From Lachnospiraceae bacterium (GTDB taxonomy: Bacteria; Bacillota; Clostridia; Lachnospirales; Lachnospiraceae), in the NCBI GenBank assembly GCA_017614345.1, contig JAGACB010000033.1, positions 1-35,622 on the forward strand: 35,622 nt of DNA, given 5' to 3'. Every line of letters begins with the position of its first letter. The first letter of the stretch is position 1. The notes under the pieces are model-generated. The model was not told the DNA's origin and did no database searches. It was given only the letters and a program-made list of their open reading frames with translations. The position numbers were made by a program, and so were the translations under genes. Of the stretch, positions 16,369 through 24,900 are shown piece by piece.

Positions 16369-16911
16369 ATGCTGAGTGATACCGAAAGACATAATGTCAG
16401 TGATTTCTTTCATGAAGATGAAGAATTCGATCTGTTTTCCGGCGCATTGTATTTTCAGAAATCATTGATCTTCAATGCGGGATTCGATCACGTTGCGATC
16501 CGTATGAATGCGGATGAGGGTGAGATCTGTTATTCCGTCACGGTACGGGAGGTACAGGAATTCGTCCGTGAGCAGACCGGAGAGACCGACAGCTATGATT
16601 CGTTTTTCTATCTGGTGATCTACCGGGATTATGTGAATATCCAGATCGCCGTGGATCTGAAGCTGTTCCGGAACGATGCAGATAAGATCACTCAGCGTGC
16701 GGAAGCCCTGATGCGACGCGCCGGTTCCTTAAAGAAAATGGAACACGGAGTGACCGGTGAGGAGCTGCTGTTCTTCAGCTGGATCCCCGTGGAGAATAAC
16801 TTTGATTCTCCCCAGATGGGTCAGGTGCTGAAGGAGCATCTCTGGTTCTTTGAGGAATTGCACAAGTATATCAAGACGCTTTCTGCGGGACGGGAGTCAT
16901 TCTCCGAATAA
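16369..16911 (+). CDS. Hypothetical protein
   Basis: 180-residue acidic protein of unknown function. I place the start at ATG 16369 because GGGGGA at 16356-16361 lies seven bases upstream; a longer TTG-start reading from 16306 would begin in the purL hairpin. No signal peptide or membrane segment. The body has beta-strand-like stretches (FYLVIYRDYVNIQIAVDLKL) and a helical C-terminus (HLWFFEELHKYIKTL). It lies 64 bases after purL and 69 bases before another small unknown gene of the same size; co-transcription to the 17553 terminator is likely. Confidence 0.75.
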   Translation: MLSDTERHNVSDFFHEDEEFDLFSGALYFQKSLIFNAGFDHVAIRMNADEGEICYSVTVREVQEFVREQTGETDSYDSFFYLVIYRDYVNIQIAVDLKLFRNDADKITQRAEALMRRAGSLKKMEHGVTGEELLFFSWIPVENNFDSPQMGQVLKEHLWFFEELHKYIKTLSAGRESFSE

Positions 16912-16980
16912 GTTGCAGATCGAAACGGAGGAAAACGGTCCTTAGATTGAAATGAAAGAATGTTCTAGGGGGAACAGGTC

Positions 16981-17535
16981 GTGAAACTGAGTAAAAAAGA
17001 AATTGATGCAGTGAATGAATGCACCAAAGACGTGGAGTTTTTCCTGGACCTTTATGAAGGGAAGGTCAGTCATTTTTCACACTATGAGATGGGTGTCATC
17101 GAAGAGGACGAACAGGGAATGACCATAGGCGTCTGCTTTGAGACCGACTATCGGGGCGGGATCGGATTTCCCAAATCCCTTTCCCGTACCATGACCACGC
17201 ATATCTATTTCGGCCGGGATTTTTACGGCTATATGGATGTGGAGTTTTCTTATCCCTCTGAGCGCTTGGGGCGGAACGTCTCCTATCTGAAGCAGATGTT
17301 CATGCTGATCCAGGGACAGTTCAACATCAGTGACGATGAACTGTATTTTGCACTGGAGGACGGACAGTTCAAGGTGATCATTTCCTTCAACGCATCGAAG
17401 ATGGATCATGATCGCTATGAGGATCTGGTCTGCAAGATCCAGTATGTTCATATCTGTTCCATGTATATGCTCACGGACGACAGCGGTGCGCCCAAGGATG
17501 CATATGTGGATGCTGTTTCAGAGCAGATCCGATAA
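16981..17535 (+). CDS. Hypothetical protein
   Basis: 184-residue acidic protein, unknown function. It starts with GTG at 16981, preceded by GGGGGAAC around 16968-16975. No membrane segment or signal. A mixed alpha/beta pattern is visible (TTHIYFGRDFYGYMDVEFSY, QFKVIISFNASKM). It is close in size and charge to the gene before it, but I see no clear residue-by-residue match, so paralogy is not claimed. It is the last gene before a strong terminator. Confidence 0.75.
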   Translation: MKLSKKEIDAVNECTKDVEFFLDLYEGKVSHFSHYEMGVIEEDEQGMTIGVCFETDYRGGIGFPKSLSRTMTTHIYFGRDFYGYMDVEFSYPSERLGRNVSYLKQMFMLIQGQFNISDDELYFALEDGQFKVIISFNASKMDHDRYEDLVCKIQYVHICSMYMLTDDSGAPKDAYVDAVSEQIR

Positions 17536-17552
17536 AAATAATAATTCTTACG

Positions 17553-17585
17553 GGGCTGTGCCGAAGGGCGCAGCCCTTTTTCTTT
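17553..17585 (+). terminator. Intrinsic terminator after the purL group
   Basis: GGGCTGTGCC (17553-17562), GAAG tetraloop, GGCGCAGCCC (17567-17576), then TTTTTCTTT. One G.T pair in a 10-bp stem. Confidence 0.92.
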
Positions 17586-17631
17586 GTATGAGCCGTTTAT
17601 GTTTTTTTCATAAGTAAACGAAAAAATGTAG

Positions 17632-17660
17632 TTGCAAGTCATTCGAATAAGTGATAAAAC
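17632..17660 (+). promoter_or_regulatory. Candidate promoter of the antiporter-aroD operon
   Basis: TTGCAA (17632-17637), 17 bases, TAAAAC (17655-17660). A second possible pair, TTGTGC (17666-17671), 17 bases, TATGTT (17689-17694), overlaps downstream; the sequence does not decide between them. Confidence 0.4.
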
Positions 17661-17712
17661 AGACTTTGTGCATCAAGGAACCGTATTGTATGTTTTGGAA
17701 TGAGGCGTAGAA

Positions 17713-18912
17713 ATGGATTATCACGTATTATTGGAACTTGCGATCATCGTTATCACTGCAAAGCTGTTCGGACTCATTGCCCGGAAACTTCACGCACCGA
17801 TGGTTGTGGGACAGATCATAGCCGGTCTGGTACTCGGACCGAGCATTTTAAACTGGGTATCCATCACCAGCGGAGACTTTCTTTCCCAGATGGCAGAGAT
17901 CGGTGTGATCATGCTGATGTTCTCTGCGGGACTGGAAACGGATATCCGGGAACTGTTGAAAACGGGACCCGTGGCACTGGCCATTGCCTGCGCAGGTGTA
18001 TTTATCCCCCTTGCCTGCGGAACCCTTCTTTACATGGCGTTTTACGGAGCAGGAGCGGTGGGCAGCACCGAGTTCTTCAAGGCAGTGTTTACCGGTGTCA
18101 TCATGACGGCAACCTCGGTTTCCATTACCGTGGAGACCCTGAAGGAAATGGGCAAGATCAAGAGTAAGGTGGGAACCACCATCTTAAGTGCGGCCATCAT
18201 TGACGATGTCATCGGTATCATGGTACTGACCTTCGTCATCGGCTTCCAGGATCCGGCAACCAAGCCCGTATCCGTGGTGATCAACTCCCTGCTGTTCTTT
18301 GCATTTTCCTTTGTGGTTGGCTTTGCCTGCTATTTCGTGTTTAAGAAGATCGACCAGAAATATCCTCACACCAGAAGAATCCCCATCATGGGTCTGGCTC
18401 TGTGCTTCCTGATGGCTTATCTGGCGGAAGAATGGTTCGGCGTTGCGGATATCACCGGTGCCTATGTGGCCGGCATCATCCTTTGCTCGATCCATGATTC
18501 GGACTATATCGCGGAGAAGATGGACATCAATTCCTACATGCTCTTCGGACCGCTGTTCTTTGCAAGTATCGGTCTGAAGACCTCCATTGAGGGTCTGGAT
18601 GTTTCGCTGCTTTTGTTCTCGGCCGCCTTTGTGGTCGTTGCCATGGGATCGAAGGTCATCGGCTGCGGACTTACCTCCAAGGCTCTCAGGTTTTCCTGGA
18701 AGGACAGTCTGAAGATCGGTCTCGGAATGATGACCAGAGGCGAGGTGGCTCTGATCGTGGCACAGAAGGGCCTCAGCGTAGGACTTTTAAACTCGGTTTA
18801 CTTTACCGCCGTGATCCTGCTGATCATCTGCTCCTCCGTACTGACACCTATTTTACTGAAGCTTGTTTACCGCGGTGAGACGGAAGAAACCACCGTTCCC
18901 CTTACCCATTGA
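17713..18912 (+). CDS. CPA2-family cation/proton antiporter
   Basis: 399-residue integral membrane protein of the monovalent cation:proton antiporter-2 family (KefB/NapA type), exchanging Na+ or K+ for H+. About 11-12 membrane segments span nearly the whole length. Family features: N-terminal AKLFGLIARKLHAPMVVGQI followed by IAGLVLGPS, MLMFSAGLETD, the ion-site AAIIDDVIGIMVL with the adjacent Asp pair, ADITGAYVAGIIL, and GLGMMTRGEVALIVAQKGL. It ends soon after the last membrane segment, so it lacks the TrkA-N/RCK nucleotide-binding domain of KefB/KefC. ATG at 17713 follows a modest GAGGCG-like ribosome binding site. The aroD start is 17 bases after its stop, so the two are co-transcribed. Confidence 0.9.
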   Translation: MDYHVLLELAIIVITAKLFGLIARKLHAPMVVGQIIAGLVLGPSILNWVSITSGDFLSQMAEIGVIMLMFSAGLETDIRELLKTGPVALAIACAGVFIPLACGTLLYMAFYGAGAVGSTEFFKAVFTGVIMTATSVSITVETLKEMGKIKSKVGTTILSAAIIDDVIGIMVLTFVIGFQDPATKPVSVVINSLLFFAFSFVVGFACYFVFKKIDQKYPHTRRIPIMGLALCFLMAYLAEEWFGVADITGAYVAGIILCSIHDSDYIAEKMDINSYMLFGPLFFASIGLKTSIEGLDVSLLLFSAAFVVVAMGSKVIGCGLTSKALRFSWKDSLKIGLGMMTRGEVALIVAQKGLSVGLLNSVYFTAVILLIICSSVLTPILLKLVYRGETEETTVPLTH

Positions 18913-18929
18913 CAGAAAGGATCCGAACC

Positions 18930-19700
18930 ATGGAACATCTGAAAAAGACGGTCCGAAACATCACCTTCGGAGATGGAGCACATTATCCCATCTGCCTTTC
19001 CTTTATGCCGAAGACGGCGGAGGAGATCCGGCCCCTTTCGGAGGAATACCGGAAGGCTGCCCCTGATATGATCGAGTGGCGCATGGATCACCTGGAGGAT
19101 CTGTGTGACCGGACCAGAAACAAAGAACTGGTTTCCGTACTGAAAACCGTTCGGGAGTGCTTTCCCGAAACGGTGCTTCTCGTGACCTGCAGGACCAAAG
19201 AAGAGGGGGGAAATGTTTCCATCTGCCCTGCTCTTTATACGAAAATGGTCCGTCAGATCCTGGAGGAGGGCCGTGAGGAAACAGACCTTCTGGACGTGGA
19301 ATTTGCCAGAAAGGATGCGGCAGAGCTTGCCAAGGACCTGGCGGGAGAGGATGTGGGACTTGTATTTTCCTTCCATGATTTTTCCCGGACACCTGAAGAT
19401 GAAGTTCTCGAACAGAAGTTAAAGGATATGGTCCGTGAGGGTGCCCTGATCGCAAAGATCGCAGTGATGCCTGAAAGTGAAGCGGATGTGGAGCGGCTTT
19501 TGAACTTAACCCGAAGAGTGGATGATGAGCTTTCCGGACAGTGCCTTTTGATGACCATTTCCATGGGAAGCTTAGGTACCGTCAGCCGGATCCGGGGAAA
19601 AGAATACGGAAGCGTATTTACCTTTGCGGGACTTACAGGCGGAACTGTTTCCGCCCCCGGTCAGATCGGGATCAAGGAACTAAAGGATTTAATAAGATAA
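18930..19700 (+). CDS. aroD: Type I 3-dehydroquinate dehydratase
   Basis: Converts 3-dehydroquinate to 3-dehydroshikimate in the shikimate pathway through a Schiff base. 256 residues, normal for the type I enzyme. Catalytic features: E49-W-R51 (substrate binding), His149 in FSFHDF, Schiff-base Lys176 in LIAKIAVM, the SMGSLGTVSR loop and the C-terminal TGGTVSAPGQI segment. I use ATG 18930, with AGAAAGG at 18914-18920 in front; an upstream TTG at 18909 overlaps the antiporter stop and would add seven residues not found in the family. No other shikimate gene is nearby. It is followed by an intrinsic terminator. Confidence 0.95.
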   Translation: MEHLKKTVRNITFGDGAHYPICLSFMPKTAEEIRPLSEEYRKAAPDMIEWRMDHLEDLCDRTRNKELVSVLKTVRECFPETVLLVTCRTKEEGGNVSICPALYTKMVRQILEEGREETDLLDVEFARKDAAELAKDLAGEDVGLVFSFHDFSRTPEDEVLEQKLKDMVREGALIAKIAVMPESEADVERLLNLTRRVDDELSGQCLLMTISMGSLGTVSRIRGKEYGSVFTFAGLTGGTVSAPGQIGIKELKDLIR

Positions 19701-19709
19701 TATATGATG

Positions 19710-19742
19710 CACCTGTATGACCCGGTCGTACAGGTGTTTTTT
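19710..19742 (+). terminator. Intrinsic terminator after aroD
   Basis: CACCTGTATGAC (19710-19721), CCG loop, GTCGTACAGGTG (19725-19736), then six T. The 12-bp stem has one G.T pair. Confidence 0.93.
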
Positions 19743-19779
19743 ATGCTCTTACCGAGCGTAAGAAATTATTAATCTTCAG

Positions 19780-19815
19780 ACTGTTGACAACTGTTTTATA
19801 CTGTTATATACTGTT
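19780..19815 (+). promoter_or_regulatory. Four ACTGTT repeats with 10-bp period over the GntR-ABC promoter
   Basis: ACTGTT occurs at 19780, 19790, 19800 and 19810, each separated by four bases, mostly A/T in the last two spacers. The promoter is embedded in the array: TTGACA (19784-19789), 17-base spacer, TATACT (19807-19812). All copies therefore face the same side of the helix and cover both core boxes. A binding site for the GntR protein encoded next is the simplest reading. Confidence 0.8.
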
Positions 19816-19837
19816 TATCGTAAAGGGGGAACAAAAC

Positions 19838-20209
19838 ATGCATGTGATAATCAATAACAGTTCAATGATCCCTGTATATGAACAGATCGTAGAGCAGATC
19901 CGCCAACAGATCATGATGGGGGAACTGAAAGAGGGCGAAGGCCTGCCCTCTGTAAGAACCTTTGCGGCGGAACAGAAGATCAGCGCGCTGACCGTCAAAA
20001 AAGCCTACGACAAACTTGAGGAGGACGGACTGGTAGTCACGGTCCACGGCAAGGGAACCTACGTTTCCGCGATAAACAGCGGCGCAGCTTCCGAAGCAAG
20101 ACGAAAAGCGGTGGAAGAGGATTTTTCCTTAGCCGTTTCCAAGGCGAAGCTTGCCGGACTGAACAATGACGATATCCGTGAGATCCTGGAGATCATATTG
20201 GAGGAATAA
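19838..20209 (+). CDS. GntR-family transcriptional regulator, YtrA type
   Basis: 123-residue DNA-binding regulator. An N-terminal winged helix-turn-helix of GntR type is clear (PVYEQIVEQIRQQIMMGELK, LPSVRTFAAEQKISALTVKK, TVHGKGTYVS), followed by a short helical tail of about 50 residues used for dimerisation in the YtrA subfamily, with no effector-binding domain. ATG 19838 follows AAAGGGGGA (19822-19830); a longer frame reading from 19784 would start inside the promoter. It is the first gene of an operon with an ABC ATPase and permease, the standard YtrA layout, in which the regulator represses its own operon until an envelope stress or antibiotic signal. Confidence 0.93.
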   Translation: MHVIINNSSMIPVYEQIVEQIRQQIMMGELKEGEGLPSVRTFAAEQKISALTVKKAYDKLEEDGLVVTVHGKGTYVSAINSGAASEARRKAVEEDFSLAVSKAKLAGLNNDDIREILEIILEE

Positions 20210-20213
20210 GAAG

Positions 20214-21086
20214 ATGATCAAGATGACAAACCTTACGAAGGAATATGATGGATTTGATTTAAACCTTACCTTAAGTGTTGAGCCCGGAAGAGTATACGGA
20301 CTCATCGGTAAGAACGGTGCGGGAAAGAGCACCTGCATCAAGGCGATCCTGGGACTGATCCGCCCCACCTCGGGAGAGATCGAGGTACTGGGAAAGAACC
20401 CCATGGATTTTGGAAAAGCAGAAAAAGAGATGATCGGTGCATGTCTGGCAGATTCCGGCTTCAGCCGTATGCTTCAGGTAAAGGACGTGATCGCCATCCT
20501 GAAGAAGATGTATAAGGATTTCGACGAGGAGCAGTTCCTGAGACGCTGCAAGGAGCAGAAGCTTCCTCTGAACAAGCCCATCGGAGACTTCTCCACAGGT
20601 ATGAAGGCAAAGCTCAGAGTGCTGACTGCCATCAGCCACAAGGCAAAGCTTCTGATCATGGATGAGCCCACCGCCGGACTGGATGTCATGGCGAGAAATG
20701 AGATCCTGGATATGATCCGTGAATATATGGCAGAGGATGAAGATCGCAGCATGCTCATCAGTTCTCATATCTCATCCGACTTAGAGGGTCTTTGCGATGA
20801 ACTTTATATGATCGATGGCGGCCGCCTGATCCTTCATGAGGAAACGGATGTGCTTCTCGGCAACTACGGGATCATCAAGGTCAGTGAAGAAGAATACGGA
20901 AAAATGGACAAGAGTTATATCCTCAGTGCAAAGAAACAGCCCTACGGCTATGACTGCCTGACGAATGAAAAACAGTTTTATATTGAGAATTATCCCACCA
21001 CAGCCATCGAGAACGGCGACATTGACAGCCTGATCGTTCTGATGCTGAGCGGAAAGCAGGGGATTAACAAGGAGGTACGGTCATGA
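20214..21086 (+). CDS. ABC transporter ATP-binding protein (YtrB/BcrA-like)
   Basis: Cytoplasmic ATPase of an exporter-type ABC system, 290 residues. Walker A GKNGAGKST (32-40), Q-loop region near 80, signature FSTGMKAKL (about 126-134), Walker B LLIMDEPT (146-153), D-loop AGLD and H-loop SSHISSDLEGL. The C-terminal ~80 residues after the ATPase core are family-specific. ATG 20214 is preceded by GGAGG at 20200-20204, inside the end of the regulator gene, only four bases after its stop. Its stop overlaps the permease start in an ATGA. Substrate unknown; the closest layouts serve envelope stress or peptide-antibiotic response. Confidence 0.93.
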   Translation: MIKMTNLTKEYDGFDLNLTLSVEPGRVYGLIGKNGAGKSTCIKAILGLIRPTSGEIEVLGKNPMDFGKAEKEMIGACLADSGFSRMLQVKDVIAILKKMYKDFDEEQFLRRCKEQKLPLNKPIGDFSTGMKAKLRVLTAISHKAKLLIMDEPTAGLDVMARNEILDMIREYMAEDEDRSMLISSHISSDLEGLCDELYMIDGGRLILHEETDVLLGNYGIIKVSEEEYGKMDKSYILSAKKQPYGYDCLTNEKQFYIENYPTTAIENGDIDSLIVLMLSGKQGINKEVRS

Positions 21087-21739
21087 GAGGTTTGATCGAA
21101 AAAGATATTCGGCTGATGCTTCAGAGAAAGACATTTTTATTGGTGTTCGTAGCGATCGCAGTGATCCTCGGCATCTACATGGATGGGACCTTTGTGGTAT
21201 CCTATTGCTGTCTGGCAGGTCTGGTTTTTTCCATCAGTACCCTGTCCTATGATGAATATGACAACGGATATCCCTTCCTGTTCTCCCTTCCCATCAGCCG
21301 TAAGGGCTATGCTGCAGAAAAACTGCTTTTCACCTTCGGCTGCGTACTTGCGGGCTGGATCGTGGGTCTGATCCTTCAGATCCCCATCTCCTTCTTTAAG
21401 GGAAATCTGACGGACGATATCACAGGCTTTTATACCGGTGCCTTACTGTTTCTGGCTTTATTCCTGATCGTTGTCGCAATTCTGGTTCCCGTAGAGCTTC
21501 ATTTCGGGATGGAAAAATCCCGTATTGCCATGGCAGGTCTCTTCGGCGGATGCTTCCTCATCGGACTTGCAGGCCCGAAGCTGATTGAGTTCCTGAACAT
21601 CAATACAGAGGAATTAAAGGCAACCGTTCTGAGCCTTCCGGTACCGGCTCTGGTCGGAGGGGTGATCGGCATCACCCTGATCATCATGGGGGCATCCTAT
21701 CTGATCACAGCTCTGGTAATGGAAAAGAAGGAATTCTGA
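21083..21739 (+). CDS. ABC-2 type membrane permease
   Basis: 218-residue integral membrane partner of the ATPase before it. It has about six hydrophobic segments: near 18-34, 36-53, 82-103, 117-137, 146-166 and 188-212. The N-terminus MRGLIEKDIRLMLQRKTFLL and the LSYDEYDNGYPFLFSLPISR stretch are typical of the small ABC-2 membrane family found with GntR-ABC operons. The start overlaps the ATPase stop by four bases (ATGA), so translation is coupled; GGAGG lies at 21071-21075. A terminator follows. Confidence 0.9.
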   Translation: MRGLIEKDIRLMLQRKTFLLVFVAIAVILGIYMDGTFVVSYCCLAGLVFSISTLSYDEYDNGYPFLFSLPISRKGYAAEKLLFTFGCVLAGWIVGLILQIPISFFKGNLTDDITGFYTGALLFLALFLIVVAILVPVELHFGMEKSRIAMAGLFGGCFLIGLAGPKLIEFLNINTEELKATVLSLPVPALVGGVIGITLIIMGASYLITALVMEKKEF

Positions 21740-21801
21740 CGGGCTTCTTAAATGCGAAGCAAAAGACCGGCCCGAGTAAAATAACGGGCTGAAAACCCCG
21801 G

Positions 21802-21833
21802 CGGGACGGAGGAAACTCCGCCCCGTTTTTTTC
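21802..21833 (+). terminator. Intrinsic terminator after the GntR-ABC operon
   Basis: CGGGACGGAG (21802-21811), GAAA tetraloop, CTCCGCCCCG (21816-21825), then TTTTTTTC. One A-C mismatch in the stem. Confidence 0.9.
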
Positions 21834-21866
21834 TTTCCGGCAGAGGGCTTCATTTGTCATTTTTTC

Positions 21867-21895
21867 TTTACTTTTGAGCACTTTTAGAATATAAT
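21867..21895 (+). promoter_or_regulatory. Promoter of the GH2 gene
   Basis: TTTACT (21867-21872), 17 bases, consensus TATAAT (21890-21895). It leaves a leader of roughly 77 bases containing a weak 6-bp stem (CCGAAC/GTTCGG, 21919-21941). No known riboswitch was recognised in it. Confidence 0.65.
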
Positions 21896-21979
21896 ATTTG
21901 GGAGTGGGGAAACTGCGCCCGAACGGCTATTTAAGGTTCGGAATGAAGCGCCCTGCGGGAAGGATAAGGGGTTTTTATT

Positions 21980-24900
21980 ATGATCGTTCAATCATTAAAC
22001 GGAGAGTGGCAGGTCCATAACGTTTCCAACGAATTCTATCTGCCGGCTCAGGTTCCGGGAACCATTCTCGGTGCGTTCATCGAGAATGATGTTGTGGAGG
22101 ATCCGTACTACCGTGACAACGGCAGGAGGATCGCCGATCTGTTCCGCGAGAACTATGAATATAAGCGTTTGTTTACCGTGACCAAGGATGAGATGGACAA
22201 GAGGAATATCGATCTTGTCTGCTTCGGTCTGGACACCCTGACCAAGATCTTCATCAACGGCTCACTGGTAGCACAGACTTCCGATATGCACAGAACTTAC
22301 CGCCTGCCTGTCAGGGATTTCCTGCAGGAAGGGGAAAATGAGATCTGTATCGTATTCGAATCTCCCTATACCTATATTGAGAATTATCAGCCCGAGCCCG
22401 GCAGAGAGATCCATTACATTCCCTGCAACAACGTGGCCGGAAATCAGTATCTGAGAAAGGCTCACAGCCAGTTCGGCTGGGACTGGGCGCCCAGGATCGT
22501 GGACTGCGGTATCTGGCGTGACATCCAGCTGGAGGCCTATGATGTCCGCATCACCCGCTTCAGTGTGGGACAGGACTATCTGGATGAGGGGATCGAAGTC
22601 ATTGCCTACATCACCGTGGACGGACTTCCCTTTAACCCTTCCAACGGAAAGCCGGAAGGCCGGTTTGCACTGTATGCCTCTCTGGTAGGTCCTGACGGTT
22701 ATCAGGAGGAGACCGTTCAGGAGATCACGGAGGAGCGTCCCTACGTGCTGAAGATCCTGGTAAGAGAGCCTCAGCTCTGGTGGCCCAACGGCTACGGCGC
22801 ACATCCGCTGTACGAGCTGAACGTCAGACTCATCTCCAGAGACCGTGTCTTTGACGGACCCGACCTGGAAGCCTGGGTTTCCCACAAGGAGATCTTCCGG
22901 GATGATGAGGCTGCTCCCGAAGATGAGAGAAATGTCTCCGTCGAAACCTTTGCAAAGGCTCTGGGCCTTAACATCAACGAGCACAGAACCGCCAATTATG
23001 CGGTTGCCGCTGCCATCCCCGGAAAGGTTGCAGCTGCTCCCATGATGATGGCTCCCGCAGGAGGCCAGGGCGGAAGTGCCAATGCCGTAGCGGAATACTT
23101 TGATTCCAATACAGACGGAATCTTCACCATTGGTGATGAGGGTCTCGGCGTAGCCGGTGACAGCAGCTATTTTGCAAGATACAATCAGAATACCGCATAT
23201 CAGGCCGGCGGTGTCAGCCAGGGCGGTGAGTTTGAACTCGATGAGAACGGACTCTTTGCCATTGCCTCCACCCAGACCTACGGATATGATCCGGAAGCAG
23301 GCGGATACAGCTCCGGCGCTTCCACACCTTTTGATAACGAAACCATCGGCGGCGGCCTCTTTGACGAGGATGATACTCCCGTTGCGGCTGCAGGGGCTCC
23401 CAGAATGCCCGTCCGCATGGTTGCAGGCCCTTACATGGCGGCCATGCCTTCTCAGGGCGCAGCTCCCGATATGGAGGACGTCCGTAAGTTTGAGCGTGTT
23501 CAGAAGAGTATTGTCCGTGAGGACCCTTTGGCACGCCTCAGTAAGGAAGCAGAGGCTGCTTTACAGGAGAGCATCCCCGAAGAGCCTGAATATGATATTC
23601 CCGAAGATGCAAACAGCGACGAGACTCAGGACAAGAGAATGACCCTTGCCGAGCAGCTCCTTGCCAAGATGCTGGTGAAGAAGACGGAGGAAGAGGGCAA
23701 GCCCGAAACCGCCGGAACCGGTGCAGTCAGCGAAGCCCGTGTCAAGAGCGTGGAGACCAAGACCAGAGTCGGTCACGTGAGCATCGATGAAGACGACTTT
23801 ACCAAGGCTCAGGAGGAATATGCATTAAATGCGGTTTCCTACCGGAGTAATGAACATCGTACCGCAGGACAGACCGTGGTATCCGAGACCGACAGCGTCA
23901 TGTGGATCCTGGATTCCGACAGCAAGACCATCGGTCTTCGCAGTATCATCGTAAGCCAGGCCAAGGATGAGTGGGGCGAGGAATTCGCCATCTGCGTCAA
24001 CGGTGTCAAGATCTTTGCCCGGGGCGGTAACTACGTTCCCGAGGAAGCCATCATGGAGTTCCGTTCCAAGGAGCGGACCGAGATGCTGATCAAGAACTGT
24101 GTACGCGCCAACTTCAACTGTCTGCGTGTATGGGGCGGCGGCTTCTATCCCGACGACTATTTCTATCAGCTCTGCGACCGCTACGGTATCATCGTATGGC
24201 AGGATGCCATGTTTGCATGCAACGTTTATGATGCAAATCCGGAGTTCATCGCCAATGTAACCGCCGAGATCGAGGACAATGCAAGACGGATCCATCATCA
24301 TGCATGTCTGGGTCTGTGGTGCGGAAACAATGAGATCGAGTCCGCATGGAACCACTGGAAGGGCTTTGACGATCACGATCCTTCCCTGAGAAATGACTAT
24401 CTGCTGCTCTTTGACGAGATCATCCCGAATGCCCTTGCCAAGGAGTCGCCCATGACCTTCTACTGGTCTTCTTCTCCTTCCTCCTTCGGTAACTTTGCTT
24501 ACCCGGACGATGAGAACCACGGAGACACCCACTACTGGGAGACCTGGCACAACCAGAAGACCATCGAAGATTTCAAGAAGCATTATTTCCGCTTCCTGTC
24601 CGAATTCGGCTTCCAGTCCTATCCGGACATCAAGACTCTCGATTCCTTCACCCGGAGAGATGACCGGAACCTGTTCTCCAAGATCATGGACCGTCATCAG
24701 AAGGATGAAAACGGTAACAGCAAGCTGATGTATTACATTTCCGATCAGTTCCTGTTCCCGAGAGATTTCGAGAGCGGCGTTTACTTAAGCCAGATCATGC
24801 AGGGTCTTAACGTGAAGGAGGCGGTAGATCACCTTCGCCGTCACAGAGGCCGTTGTATGGGAGCATTGTACTGGATGGTAAATGACTGCTGGCCCGGTAT

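Noticed and set aside
21896..21979. Possible riboswitch in the leader of the GH2 gene
   Set aside because: Only a weak 6-bp stem is visible and no conserved riboswitch core was recognised.
23825..24697. 290-codon minus-strand frame inside the GH2 gene
   Set aside because: Antisense to the catalytic barrel, whose motifs are intact; the frame reflects codon bias.
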